Source: UBA6623 sp965238125 (GTDB lineage: Bacteria; Acidobacteriota; Terriglobia; Bryobacterales; UBA6623). From it: DNA of 64,000 nt. A program made the translations under genes and the position numbers. Below, one piece after another: positions 26,685-35,277 of the stretch; positions within the stretch are counted from its first letter, which is position 1, and each line of letters begins with the position of its first letter. The notes below the pieces were generated by a model, which saw nothing but the letters and a program-made list of their open reading frames with translations, was not told where the DNA came from and did no database searches. The stretch lies in assembly GCA_965238125.1 (NCBI GenBank), contig OZ250179.1, positions 3,472,001-3,536,000 on the forward strand. Direction: 5' to 3'.

Positions 26685-28052
26685 ATGAAATCCTCCCGCT
26701 TCCCCGATTCCCTCGTACTGATCTTCGCCCTCATCGTCGGGGCGCAACTGGTTTCCTACGTCCTGCCGGCGGGCCGTTACGAACGCGTCGAAATCGACGG
26801 GCGTCAACAAGTCGTCGCCGGCAGTTTCCAGACCGCCGACGCCGAACCCCTCCCCGCATTCGCTTTTCTGACGGCGATCCCCCGAGGCATGGCGGAGGCC
26901 GCCGACATCATCTTCTTCGTGTTCTTGGTCGGAGGAGCGATCGGCGTGATTCGCGCCACCGGCGCCATCGACGCCTTGCTCGGAACCGCCATCCACCGCT
27001 TTGGCAACAGCCCGGGAGTACTCATCGCGGGAACCCTCACCCTATTCGCCCTGGGATCTTCAACCATCGGGATGGCCGAGGAATACATGCCGTTTATCCC
27101 CGTCCTGGTGGCGATGTGCTTGGCGCTGAAGATGGACGCCGTTGTCGCATTGGGCGTCGTCTACATTGGCGCCGGTATCGGTTACGGCTGCGCGGCTTTG
27201 AACCCCTTCACCGTCGTTATCGCGCAGCGCATCGCCGAGGTCCCGCTCTATTCCGGGCAGACGATTCGCTGGGGCTTGCTGGCCGTGTGCCTGGCGATCT
27301 GCATCCATCACGTCCTCGGTTACGCGCGGCGCGTGGCGAGCGACCCTCGACAGAGCCTCGTCGCCGATGTTGACTTCAGCCGCGGCTTCGAGCTGCCCGA
27401 CGATGTGCCTCTGACGGCGCGCCGCTGGGCCGTCCTCGTCAGTTTCTTGCTCGCCATCGTCTTGTTTGTCTTCGGCGTAGCGCGTTGGGGCTGGTTCTTA
27501 GTGGAACTCGGTGCGGTTTTCCTCGGACTAACGGTGCTCGCGGCGCTGTTGGGCAGGCTGAACCCGAACCTTGTCGCCCGCAAGTTCAGCGCCGGCGCGG
27601 CGGAGCTGACCTCGGCGGCCTTAGTGATCGGCTTCGCCCGCACGATCGAAGTCGTCCTCGACGACGCGGTCATCAAAGACACCGTCATTCACGGCATCGC
27701 CTCGACCCTCGAAGGGCTCCCGCCGGCGGCCGCCGCGGTCGGCATGCTCGGCGTGCAAAGCGTTTTCAATTTTCTGATTCCGTCGGGAAGCGGACAGGCC
27801 TATGTCACGATGCCGATCATGGCGCCGTTGGCGGATCTAACCGGGGTGGGGCGCGAAGCAGCCGTTCTGGCTTATCAGTTCGGGGACGGTTTCACAAACA
27901 TGATCGTGCCGACCAACGCGTTATTGATGGGAATGCTCGCCCTGGGCCGAGTCCCCTACCCTCGTTGGTTTCGATTCGTGATGCCGCTGCTGGGGAAGAT
28001 CTACGTGGTCGCGGCCGCAGCCCTGGTGTTAGTAGTCACCTTGGGCAACTAA
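26685..28052 (+). CDS. YfcC/DcuC-family membrane carrier
   Basis: 455 residues with about 11-12 hydrophobic segments, starting at an ATG after a short leader. SVFNFLIPSGSGQAYVTMPIMAPL and QFGDGFTNMIVPTNALLMGML are the paired signature loops of the DcuC/YfcC (ArsB/NhaD-like) carriers, and LGSSTIGMAEEYMPFIPVLVAM matches the YfcC-type half. These proteins transport C4-dicarboxylates, short-chain acids or basic amino acids/dipeptides with cation coupling; the substrate cannot be told from sequence. The upstream aldolase produces keto acids, a possible link. Confidence 0.85.
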   Translation: MKSSRFPDSLVLIFALIVGAQLVSYVLPAGRYERVEIDGRQQVVAGSFQTADAEPLPAFAFLTAIPRGMAEAADIIFFVFLVGGAIGVIRATGAIDALLGTAIHRFGNSPGVLIAGTLTLFALGSSTIGMAEEYMPFIPVLVAMCLALKMDAVVALGVVYIGAGIGYGCAALNPFTVVIAQRIAEVPLYSGQTIRWGLLAVCLAICIHHVLGYARRVASDPRQSLVADVDFSRGFELPDDVPLTARRWAVLVSFLLAIVLFVFGVARWGWFLVELGAVFLGLTVLAALLGRLNPNLVARKFSAGAAELTSAALVIGFARTIEVVLDDAVIKDTVIHGIASTLEGLPPAAAAVGMLGVQSVFNFLIPSGSGQAYVTMPIMAPLADLTGVGREAAVLAYQFGDGFTNMIVPTNALLMGMLALGRVPYPRWFRFVMPLLGKIYVVAAAALVLVVTLGN

Positions 28053-28080
28053 CCGTCAATTAGCCCGGTACACTCTTTGC

Positions 28081-28178
28081 AGCCGCGTTCACGCGGCTTT
28101 CTCTTTCGCAATAGGCCAGTCGTTTACGACTGGTATGCGGCCCACTCCACGCCAGGCTTTCAGCCCGTTTTAACGGGC
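28081..28178. terminator. Three tandem hairpins with TTYA loops; first may terminate the carrier gene
   Basis: AGCCGCG-TTCA-CGCGGCT followed by TTCTCTTT (28081-28106) looks like an intrinsic terminator for the carrier. CCAGTCG-TTTA-CGACTGG (about 28116-28133) and GCCCGT-TTTA-ACGGGC (near 28160) follow. All have perfect stems of different sequence but a TTYA loop. The same pattern recurs at 30318-30362. Confidence 0.6.
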
Positions 28179-28199
28179 TTCCCGCAAGCCGCCAACCCC

Positions 28200-29276
28200 T
28201 TACGGCTGCTCGCCCGGCTCCTCGATCGGCAACGGTTCCAGGTCATCGATTTCGTCGAACGTCAGCGTCGACTCGGCGCTGAATTTCCGGTACAAACGAA
28301 ACTCCACATTGTTGCGAATCAGAAACTTCGACTGCCGCATATTCATTTGGGCTTTCAAAGGCAGCAGAAACGCGTGGCCGCTGATCTCCGCGAAGTCGTA
28401 GTCCAAGCGGCTACGAGCCTCTTGAATCGGAAAGTCGGAAGGAATCCCGGTAGCGCTCATCGCGATCCGCAAGATTTGTTCAGTCTCTTTGTCGATATAA
28501 ACCAAGCCGCTGTACGCGGTAACGATCTCCCGCGAATTATCAAACCGGATGCGCCAACGCGAGCGACCCCGCAAGACCTGGTAATGGAACACATAGACGG
28601 GTCGCCGCCGCAGCAACGAGTGCCGCGCCCAACGAAAGCGCGTTCCTGTCTTGGGGTCGAACAGTTCGGCCAACATGCTGCCGAATTCTCCGGTGCTGTT
28701 CGCCCCGCCCAGCTCAAACATCCCTCGATTGTTCACGACCCGGTTGTTGACGCTGAGCACCTCATAATTCTCTTTGTTCTCGACATAGCTGACGCGCGTC
28801 TTGATCTCGTCCTGCTTGAGCCAATCCATCTCGAGCCCCGAGGGATCGACGTAGCGGCGCGTGAGTTGGAGGCAAACGAAGTCCGGAAGCCCGTCCGTGT
28901 AGGAAAGGGCGTTTTCCCGCGCCGCTTCGATGATGCGATCTTGCTCCTCGTCGGAGGGCGGCGGCGGCTGCTTGGGACCCCGGGCGGTCTTGGGCACGAT
29001 CTCCGGCTCCGGCAAGCCCTCCGACTCGACCCCCATCTTCCGAAGCAGATTCAGCGTGCGCGGCCCGACGCCGATGCCGATAAATTCTTCGAGCAACCGA
29101 TCGCTCAGCGCAAAACCGAGCTTCTGATTCTTGAGGTATTTCGCGAGTTGCTTGTCTGAGACGCCTTGCTTGACCGACGACTCGATCAAGTCCTTGAGTT
29201 GCGGGAAACTCAGCGTCGCTTGCGCCGCCAGACCGGCCGCAACGAGCAGAGCAACGGCCGCGAATTTCCCCCACAT
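28200..29276 (-). CDS. Secreted protein of unknown function
   Basis: 358 residues from the ATG at 29276, which gives a clean signal peptide (FAAVALLVAAGLAAQA). The N-terminal ~100 residues are helical and charged (LKDLIESSVKQGVSDKQLAKYL) with a proline-rich linker PKQPPPPSDEEQD. The rest is beta-rich (RYVDPSGLEMDWLKQDEI, VYVFHYQVLRG, GLVYIDKETEQILRIAM) and recalls outer-membrane lipoprotein-sorting-like barrels, but I cannot name a family. Proteins of this shape are frequent in Solibacteres. The upstream extension to 29465 overlaps a dispersed repeat and is rejected. Confidence 0.75.
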   Translation of the reverse strand: MWGKFAAVALLVAAGLAAQATLSFPQLKDLIESSVKQGVSDKQLAKYLKNQKLGFALSDRLLEEFIGIGVGPRTLNLLRKMGVESEGLPEPEIVPKTARGPKQPPPPSDEEQDRIIEAARENALSYTDGLPDFVCLQLTRRYVDPSGLEMDWLKQDEIKTRVSYVENKENYEVLSVNNRVVNNRGMFELGGANSTGEFGSMLAELFDPKTGTRFRWARHSLLRRRPVYVFHYQVLRGRSRWRIRFDNSREIVTAYSGLVYIDKETEQILRIAMSATGIPSDFPIQEARSRLDYDFAEISGHAFLLPLKAQMNMRQSKFLIRNNVEFRLYRKFSAESTLTFDEIDDLEPLPIEEPGEQP

Positions 29277-29339
29277 GTCGGTATTGTAGCCGAGATATCG
29301 AGCAGGCAGCCGGCGGCGGGTTCGCTTCCACACGCCCCA

Positions 29340-29402
29340 CAGCCCGACGTGGCGCACGTCTCCAGGCGTGCCGTGTCGGCATTCGTGCCGACATCTCCCG
29401 CG
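29340..29402. repeat. S-family repeat (GTGTCGGCATTCGTGCCGAC), copy S1
   Basis: Contains GACGTGGCGCACG, GGCGTGCC and GTGTCGGCATTCGTGCCGAC, two nested palindromes. Related copies are at 40128-40190, 59034-59092, 63420-63480 and, degenerate, 25328-25382. It sits between two minus-strand genes. Confidence 0.65.
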
Positions 29403-29410
29403 TAGCGCCC

Positions 29411-30190
29411 CTACCCCCCCTCCCCGCGCACCTTCCGTTGCAGCCGCCTCATGCCCCGCAGCCACCGATCGTAGTCACTCGTCTTGCGCCGCAGATACTC
29501 GCCAACCTGCGGATGCGGAAGGATCAGAAACTTCTCCTCCCCCAGCCCTCGAACAACGGCATCCGCGCAATCCTCGGCCGAGATCGCGCCGTCAACCAGG
29601 AACCGCGAAATGCCGTCGCGTCCGCCGCTCAACATATTCGTCATCACCCCCTGCGGGCAAAGGCAGGAAACTTTGATCCCGGCATCTCCATAGGTCACCG
29701 AAAGCCACTCGGCGAACGCAACCGCCGCATGCTTCGTCACCGCATAGGGCGCGGAGTCAATCTGCGTCAACAACCCCGCCGCCGAGGCGGTGTTCAGCAA
29801 ATACCCTTCGCCGCGCTCGATCATCACCGGCAGAACGGCGCGGGCCGCGAAGATGTGCGCGCGAACATTAATGTCCCAAATCCTTTGCCAGCCTTCATCG
29901 GAAGTCATTTCGCTGCCGTGAATCGAAATGCCGGCGTTCGAGCAAAACAAGTCAATACGCCCATGCCGGGCCGTCGCCGCATCGGCCAATCTTTGGATAT
30001 CGGCCTCGACCGAAACATCCACATGGACGGCCATGCCCCCGATTTCGTCCGCGACCGCGTCCGCGCCATCTCCATTCGCGTCGGCGACCACGACTAACAC
30101 TGCCCCTTCGGCGGCAAAACGGCGGCACATGGCGCGCCCGATGCCGCTCGCGCCACCGGTGACTACGGCAACCTTGTCTTGTAACTCCAT
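29411..30190 (-). CDS. Short-chain dehydrogenase/reductase (SDR)
   Basis: 259 residues from the ATG at 30190 (MELQDKVAVVTGGASGIG). The cofactor motif is TGGASGIGRAM, the NAG motif is CSNAGI, the catalytic Ser is in LNTASAAGLL, and the active-site pair is in YAVTKHA (YxxxK, with T-K-H-A following). The C-terminal extension LRRKTSDYDRWLRGMRRLQRK is typical of classical SDRs annotated as acting on steroids or 3-oxoacyl compounds; the true substrate is unknown. An in-frame extension to 30301 lacks coding character. Confidence 0.9.
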   Translation of the reverse strand: MELQDKVAVVTGGASGIGRAMCRRFAAEGAVLVVVADANGDGADAVADEIGGMAVHVDVSVEADIQRLADAATARHGRIDLFCSNAGISIHGSEMTSDEGWQRIWDINVRAHIFAARAVLPVMIERGEGYLLNTASAAGLLTQIDSAPYAVTKHAAVAFAEWLSVTYGDAGIKVSCLCPQGVMTNMLSGGRDGISRFLVDGAISAEDCADAVVRGLGEEKFLILPHPQVGEYLRRKTSDYDRWLRGMRRLQRKVRGEGG

Positions 30191-30317
30191 ATGACTCCTC
30201 GATATCTCGACCGCGAAGCAATTGAGGGTACTTATCATACCTGTCGCAAACACCCACGTACCCGGCGTACCGCGCGACGCCGAGGTTCGGACGCGGGGCA
30301 TAAAGGCGGGGAAATCA

Positions 30318-30362
30318 GCCCGGTTTACCGGGCTTCAGTTGCTCAAATAGCCCGGCCCTTCA
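30318..30362. repeat. Pair of TTYA-loop hairpins
   Basis: GCCCGG-TTTA-CCGGGC (near 30319-30336) and CCGGCCC-TTCA-GGGCCGG (near 30352-30370). Stems differ from those at 28081-28178 but the loops follow the same TTYA rule. They mark the left border of the truncated kinase/TolB fragment. Confidence 0.6.
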
Positions 30363-30377
30363 GGGCCGGTGTGACCG

Positions 30378-30722
30378 CCGCCACCGGGACGCGACGAGAT
30401 CTACGTTCGTCCGTTTCCCGAGGGCGAGGGGAAATGGCAAGTGTCGCGCGACGGCGGCCGCTCCCCGATCTGGAGTGCCGACGGCACCGAGATTTTCTAT
30501 CTTTCGGGCAACAAGATGATGGCCGCCCCGGTGCAGGCCGGCGCGACTTTCGAGACCGGCGTGACGGAGGTGCTGTTCGAAGTGGACGCTCAACTCCCGC
30601 AGGTCATAAGGTTTGACGTAACGGCCGACGGCCGGCGTTTTGTCATTCCCATCCCCACCAAAGACCAAGCCGACCTGCCGATTACGATCGTGACGAACTG
30701 GCAGCAAGCGCTGATTAAGTGA
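30378..30722 (+). pseudogene. C-terminal remnant of a TolB/WD40-like (kinase-type) protein
   Basis: The frame reads RDEIYVRPFPEGEGKWQVSR, then GGRSPIWSADGTEIFYLSGN and ends FVIPIPTKDQADLPITIV, NWQQALIK. This is the last beta-propeller blade of the PD40/TolB-like domains that end acidobacterial Ser/Thr kinases and DPP-like proteins. No start and no earlier blades remain; hairpin repeats lie directly upstream. Confidence 0.75.
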
Positions 30723-30724
30723 CG

Positions 30725-30949
30725 CGGCAGCGCACCGCCCGGAACCTGGTTTGTGCCGCTGTGCCGAAACGAGTCTTCATGGCCGGCGCCGGTTGGAGGA
30801 CCCGCACTGTTCTCGACCGGTACAATATCGTTAGCGAAAGGGATCTCCACGAGGCGGCTCGGAAACTCGAATCGCATCTCGACAAAGCTGAAAAGGGAGA
30901 GGCCAAGGCAACCCGATTTCAGCGGCATGACCTCTTCGTAACTCATTGA
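30725..30949 (+). pseudogene. Tyrosine recombinase (phage-type integrase) C-terminal remnant
   Basis: RTARNLVCAAVPKRVFM, then AGWRTRTVLDRYNIVSERDL matches the end of acidobacterial tyrosine recombinases, where the usual form is R-R-T-x-x-R-N-L and S-G-H-K-T-R-x-V-x-x-R-Y-N-I-V. The nucleophile Tyr is present (DRYNIV), but the usual His of GHKT is Trp. The first two thirds of the protein are missing. It lies 10 bases before the tRNA-Leu gene, a classic integration site, although integrases usually lie on the tRNA 3' side. Confidence 0.72.
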
Positions 30950-30959
30950 TTCCGAAAAT

Positions 30960-31046
30960 GCGAACGTGGCGGAACTGGTATACGCGCTAGATTTAGGATC
31001 TAGTGCCCGAGAGGGCTTGGGGGTTCGACTCCCCCCGTTCGCACCA
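30960..31046 (+). tRNA. tRNA-Leu (anticodon UAG)
   Basis: Acceptor stem GCGAACG pairs with CGTTCGC, discriminator A, then encoded CCA (31044-31046). The anticodon stem-loop is CTAGA-TTTAGGA-TCTAG, giving anticodon TAG. A long variable arm (TGCCCGAGAGGGCTT) and the T-loop GTTCGACTC are as expected for leucine tRNAs. Confidence 0.95.
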
Positions 31047-31309
31047 ATCAATTCAATACCGTAAAGCCGGCCCCTCGCGATCCGGCGAGTCCCCCGTCCC
31101 GAGGAGAGCAATAGGCCCATCTTGACCAGGCGCCCCCCCGGGCCGCGGCCTTCCTCAAGACCGTTTCGCAAATCGGCAACGAAACGATTCCCCCTGAATT
31201 GCCTCTCGTCGCCGCTGTTTTCGAGAATTAGTTGCGATTTTGGTGTTGTATTAAGACACCGTTTGGAGTAGATTACACAAGTAACGATGCGAATCCGGAG
31301 TTTTCCCCG

Positions 31310-32794
31310 ATGAGTGTAGTACTTCATCCGCGCGCCGCGGCCGGGGACCGAGCGCAGGTTTGGGTCGGGGTTTTCGGCCGTAACGCGGCGCCGAGTCTGC
31401 GCTGGACGCTCAACGGGCAATCCCAAACCCCTCGCGCGTTGGCGCCGATTCAGAGCGCCCGTCCGGCGGCGATGGCGCCGTCCGACGACGTGCGCGCCTT
31501 TACCGGTGTTTACGAGTTTCAGGGGCCGGGCATAACGCCGGGGACGGCTCATCGCGTGGAAGTCCGGGCCCGCGACGCCGACGGCGCCGAACAATCCGCG
31601 CAAATCTTGGTCAGAACTCTTCCGGATCGCGTTCCGTCGGGCTTGTCGAAGTGGTTCAACGTTCTGATGGTTTCTTGCTTTCACCTCGCCAAGGACCGGC
31701 AGGGTTTTGCCGGCAACGTTGTCGCCGAGCTTGCGAAGAGTGAGCAATTCCGGCCGGACATGACCTTGCTGCTGGGGGATCAGGTCTATCTGGATTTGCC
31801 GACCTTCGGAATTTTCGGCGGCGGCTTGCGCAAACTGGCGAAGAAATTTGAAAAGGATTACCGCCTGAATTGGACCGGCTCCACCGGGTACGCGAAGATT
31901 TTGGGCGCCGCGCCCTCGGTTTCGATCCCCGACGACCACGAGTACTGGAACAACTATCCGCACGCCGCCACGGTGATCGGGCAAACTTGGACCCAAGACG
32001 GACGCGACAACTGGGAGTTGGCGGCCAAGCGAATGTACGAGGCCTTCCAGTTGCCCCGCCCCGGTGCGCTCGGCGATCCCGTGGAACTCGACGTCCCCCC
32101 GCTTTCTTTCTTTCTGATGGACACGCGATCCCTCCGGAATCGCGATCGTGAATTCGCGCTGTCCGCCGATGCGCATGAACGCTTCCGGAAGTGGGTAGAT
32201 CGAGTCGTCGCTTCGGGCTCATTCGGCGTCATCGCCTCGGGCCAGCCGCTGCTGGACAAGAAGAAGGGTAGTTTTAAGGGGAGAGTGGTGGACTTCAGTC
32301 TGCCTGACTACGACGACTACCCCACGATCGCCAAGGAGTTGGCCCGGCTTGGCGACGGCGGAAGGCAATTCTTGTTATTGACCGGCGATGTTCACTGGGG
32401 CCGTGTGACGAAAGGGACGGACATGAATCTGAACCGGCCCGGGGGCGGCGGCTTTTACGAAGTCATCTCGTCGCCCACTTCGCTGGTCGCCTCGATCGGC
32501 AAGGATCAAGTGAAAACGCTCTTCGGCGGAATCAAGAGTATCTTCGGAAGTTCCGACCCTTTCCCGCGCCATAGCGACGCGAAGGAGCCGCCGGGCTTTC
32601 TAGCACACAACACTCTGGGGAAGCGTTTCCTATGTAGGATGCTTCATCCCCAGAAAGGCAACCAGGTGGTTTTGCTGTCATTTCGTCAATCCGGATTCGG
32701 CCTTGAGATGCTCGTGCGCTTTTGGCCGATCCCTAGGAATTATCGACTGGAAAAACCACACCGTGTCGGACCGCGAAAGCTCTCCGCCGCGTAA
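31310..32794 (+). CDS. PhoD-like metallophosphatase/alkaline phosphatase
   Basis: 494 residues from the ATG at 31310, which has GGAG 9-12 bases upstream. An N-terminal beta domain of about 120 residues is followed by a calcineurin-like phosphatase core: MVSCFHLAKDRQ, LLLGDQVYLD, IPDDHEYWNNYP and LLTGDVHWGRV hold the metal-binding Asp, His and Asn residues of PhoD-type enzymes. I see no signal peptide or twin-arginine motif, whereas PhoD is normally exported, so this copy may be cytoplasmic. It is followed by a small gene 12 bases later. Confidence 0.85.
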   Translation: MSVVLHPRAAAGDRAQVWVGVFGRNAAPSLRWTLNGQSQTPRALAPIQSARPAAMAPSDDVRAFTGVYEFQGPGITPGTAHRVEVRARDADGAEQSAQILVRTLPDRVPSGLSKWFNVLMVSCFHLAKDRQGFAGNVVAELAKSEQFRPDMTLLLGDQVYLDLPTFGIFGGGLRKLAKKFEKDYRLNWTGSTGYAKILGAAPSVSIPDDHEYWNNYPHAATVIGQTWTQDGRDNWELAAKRMYEAFQLPRPGALGDPVELDVPPLSFFLMDTRSLRNRDREFALSADAHERFRKWVDRVVASGSFGVIASGQPLLDKKKGSFKGRVVDFSLPDYDDYPTIAKELARLGDGGRQFLLLTGDVHWGRVTKGTDMNLNRPGGGGFYEVISSPTSLVASIGKDQVKTLFGGIKSIFGSSDPFPRHSDAKEPPGFLAHNTLGKRFLCRMLHPQKGNQVVLLSFRQSGFGLEMLVRFWPIPRNYRLEKPHRVGPRKLSAA

Positions 32795-32806
32795 CAGGAG
32801 ACAACC

Positions 32807-33550
32807 ATGCTGAACATCCTCTCTTCCCCCGCCGGCAAAGGCAAAGAAAGTAAGGCGTTTGCCCCATCGGCCCGTCAAAAGGAGGAGCGCAACGCGGCGT
32901 GGGTGACCCGCCACCTGCGAGCCGGCAAGGAGGAAACGTCGCTATTGCTCCTAGGCGGGACCGACTCCTATGCATTTCGCATGCGCGTCGCGCAATCGCA
33001 CGTGCGCCACGACATGTCGCCGAGCCGCTGGTCGCACATCGGAATCTTGGGGCCCTCGAGCAAGAACCCGGCCGCCACGAAGGTCCATGAGATCTCGCTG
33101 CAGCCGCGTCGCGGGTTCGGGTTCCCGGCGTCCACCAACGGGGTGCAGGACCAAGCGAGAGTGCGCGATTACGACGACCCGGAAGCTTTCCCGAACGTGG
33201 CCGTGCTGCGCATTCCCGCCGAGTGGAAGGATGTGAGCAAGGCCTTGGAGCAATTCAAGAAGCAGCGGGCCGTCCTCGATGCGAAAGAGTTGATCCTGCA
33301 CTGGCTGGCCTTCACGTGGGGTGTGGGAAGATCGGGCAACCCGCTGCTCGACGGCCATGGAATTCCCTCCGCCGCCATGGTGGAAACCGTTGTCGGCGCC
33401 GCCGGATACGACCTCACGCCCGGGTTGGAAAGCGGCGCCAGTTGCCCGGAGGCCATTTGGCAGGCGGCTCGCTGGTGGCACGAATACTATAGTGAGCAAA
33501 AAAGCGGCCCCATCACCGGCGCCTACACGGCCGACCACCAAATCGGTTGA
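32807..33550 (+). CDS. Unknown protein, candidate permuted papain-like fold
   Basis: 247 residues, starting 12 bases after the PhoD-like gene and likely co-transcribed. No named family is certain. SRWSHIGILGPS in the first third and SGASCPEAIWQAARWW near the end have the His-before-Cys order of permuted NlpC/P60 (YiiX-like) papain-fold enzymes. A hydrophobic LLLLGGTDSYAFRMRV leads into the His segment. There is no signal peptide. The assignment is a weak inference from residue pattern only. Confidence 0.6.
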   Translation: MLNILSSPAGKGKESKAFAPSARQKEERNAAWVTRHLRAGKEETSLLLLGGTDSYAFRMRVAQSHVRHDMSPSRWSHIGILGPSSKNPAATKVHEISLQPRRGFGFPASTNGVQDQARVRDYDDPEAFPNVAVLRIPAEWKDVSKALEQFKKQRAVLDAKELILHWLAFTWGVGRSGNPLLDGHGIPSAAMVETVVGAAGYDLTPGLESGASCPEAIWQAARWWHEYYSEQKSGPITGAYTADHQIG

Positions 33551-33874
33551 GTTGTCCGGCCGCCGTATCGGGCCGGCGGAGACCGAGGAAATGAATACCG
33601 GATCAGTGATGCCGCGAGTGGGTGCTCTGGCCGCGCATTTCTGGGCCGATCGCCATCAAGGCATCGGGTTTGGCTCGCCCGGCCCCTTTTCGGGTGTACG
33701 TCCATCTTAAGGAAGATCGATTCACTAAAGACGACTCGTTGCGTCGTTCGTCGCTTGAAAATCGCCAGGCCGAATTTCTGACAGCCCTATCGCGCGCCTC
33801 GGCCCCCGGCCTGTGAGAAACGCCGGGCCGGGCGGCAAATCCCCGGAGCCGCCCCCACGGCAAGAAGCTTACAC
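33551..33874. other. Intergenic gap, possible decayed coding sequence
   Basis: A short plus-strand frame ends at 33816 with VYVHLKEDRFTKDDSLRRSS, which has protein-like composition but no start or family. No hairpin or promoter is evident. I would not call a gene. Confidence 0.35.
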
Positions 33875-34720
33875 ATGTCGAACTCGAAAACTTATCCCAT
33901 CGTCTTGGCTCATGGTATTGCCAGATTCGACGTTCTCACGAACGCCCTGTTCGCCATCGACAACGATGACGCCAACGACAAGGTGCACTACTTCCGAAAC
34001 ATTCGAACCTTCCTGAACGATGACGGCTTCGATGCCCATCACACGAATGTCGATTGGGCCGGCAGCCTGGTGAAACGGGCCAACGACCTGAAGCGGGAAA
34101 TCGACCGAATTCTCAGTTCCACCCAGGCCGAGAAAGTCCACATCATCGGTCACAGCATGGGCGGCCTCGACGCACGCCGAATGCTGTGGGACCATCGCCA
34201 CGACGCTTTCGAGAACAGAATCGCGTCGGTCACCACTCTGGCAACACCCCATCACGGAACTCCCTTCGCCGACTTCCTTTCCCGAGGGACGCGCGAGGAC
34301 TGCGAGGCGTTGGGCTTCGGGTTCGACGGCATCCTCGACCTCACGACAACAGCCACCGCGGCTTTTAACAGCCAAGTTGGGGAGTGGGAGAAGACCAATG
34401 GCGTTCGTTTTCGAGCCTATGCCGGCAGCCAGAAGCTATTGCATATTTTTTCGCCCTTGAAATTCGCTTGGCTGATCATCAAAGGGCCCGCGGGCCCCAA
34501 CGATGGATTCGTGCCGGTCGCGTCGGCCCGCTGGAACGACGACTATTTCGTCGGACCCGTGCTGGACGCGGACCATCTCAACCTCATTGGTTGGTGGGAC
34601 CTATCCGAGATTTGGCATGGCGTCGCTGCACCGGAGTTGGAGCACCGAATCAAGACTCTCTACTTACAAATCGCTCGTAATTTAGCCGACGAGTTCCCAC
34701 TCGACCCCGTCATCGACTGA
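33875..34720 (+). CDS. Triacylglycerol lipase-like alpha/beta hydrolase
   Basis: 281 residues. YPIVLAHGIARFD gives the oxyanion HG near the N-terminus. HIIGHSMGGLDARRML has the nucleophile Ser, TLATPHHGTPFAD is the lipase strand after it, and DADHLNLIGWWD carries the likely catalytic His. The type matches class-2 or PGAP1-like lipases. No signal peptide is visible, so it is probably cytoplasmic or exported by another route. Confidence 0.87.
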   Translation: MSNSKTYPIVLAHGIARFDVLTNALFAIDNDDANDKVHYFRNIRTFLNDDGFDAHHTNVDWAGSLVKRANDLKREIDRILSSTQAEKVHIIGHSMGGLDARRMLWDHRHDAFENRIASVTTLATPHHGTPFADFLSRGTREDCEALGFGFDGILDLTTTATAAFNSQVGEWEKTNGVRFRAYAGSQKLLHIFSPLKFAWLIIKGPAGPNDGFVPVASARWNDDYFVGPVLDADHLNLIGWWDLSEIWHGVAAPELEHRIKTLYLQIARNLADEFPLDPVID

Positions 34721-34739
34721 GCCGCGCCGCAATCAGCGA

Positions 34740-35084
34740 TCAGAACTCCGAACCAGCCGGCGAGGCCTCCGAAAACTATCTCGATCGTATTCGTGAATGT
34801 AAAGTGAATCTCGTCGACGAGCTGATCGACACCGACGGTGCGTGAATCGGTATGAGTTCTGTATCCGGCGGCGTTTGCGGAATGAATCGCTCGCCGTAGA
34901 AGCGGCGCTGTGCTGGTTTGCCCACACCGCCGGTCAGCGTTGGCACGTGATTGACGTAGGCGTCCTCCACCATGGTTTCGCGGGCAGCCTCGGTGTCGCG
35001 CGTTTCAAACTCATAGCGGCAGTGCTCTTCCCAGATGTCCACCAGCGCCTGCTGCGCTTTGCTGAGGGCTCTGTGCTCGTTCAA
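34740..35084 (-). pseudogene. NTF2/SnoaL-like protein, frameshifted and truncated
   Basis: From a TTG at 35084 with GGAG upstream: LNEHRALSKAQQALVDIWEEH, then YEFETRDTEAARETMVEDAYVNHVPTLTGG and RFYGERFIPQTPPDTEL. These are hallmarks of NTF2-like proteins often fused to dienelactone hydrolases. At about 34845 one base is missing; the next phase gives SRTVGVDQLVDEIHFTFTN as the family expects. The homology ends before the conserved H-E-H-I-Y-W region, so the 3' end is lost too. Confidence 0.7.
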
Positions 35085-35200
35085 AGGGGATCCTTCTCCG
35101 GAGTTTACGGAGACGGGTCCGCCTTCGGCGACATCTGTAGCGGCTGATGGACACGGCCACCAAAGAGAAATCTTTGATGCCCGTAAGTGATCGAAAATAC

Positions 35201-35277
35201 TGGTCGGGCCGCCGAGATTTGAACTCGGGACCTCTTCCACCCCAAGGAAGCGCGCTACCAGGCTGCGCTACGGCCCG
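35201..35277 (-). tRNA. tRNA-Pro (anticodon GGG)
   Basis: On the minus strand CGGGCCG pairs with CGGCCCG, discriminator A and encoded CCA. D-loop AGCCTGGTAGC, anticodon arm CTTCC-TTGGGGT-GGAAG (anticodon GGG), T-loop GTTCAAATC. 77 nt. Confidence 0.95.

Noticed and set aside
25136..26734. 532-codon open frame on the minus strand
   Set aside because: It is the antisense of the HpaI-type aldolase and of repeat R1; the plus strand has the catalytic motifs.
30590..32176. 528-codon open frame on the minus strand
   Set aside because: It runs antisense through tRNA-Leu (the SRALDPKSSAYTSSATFA stretch is tRNA complement) and the PhoD-like gene.
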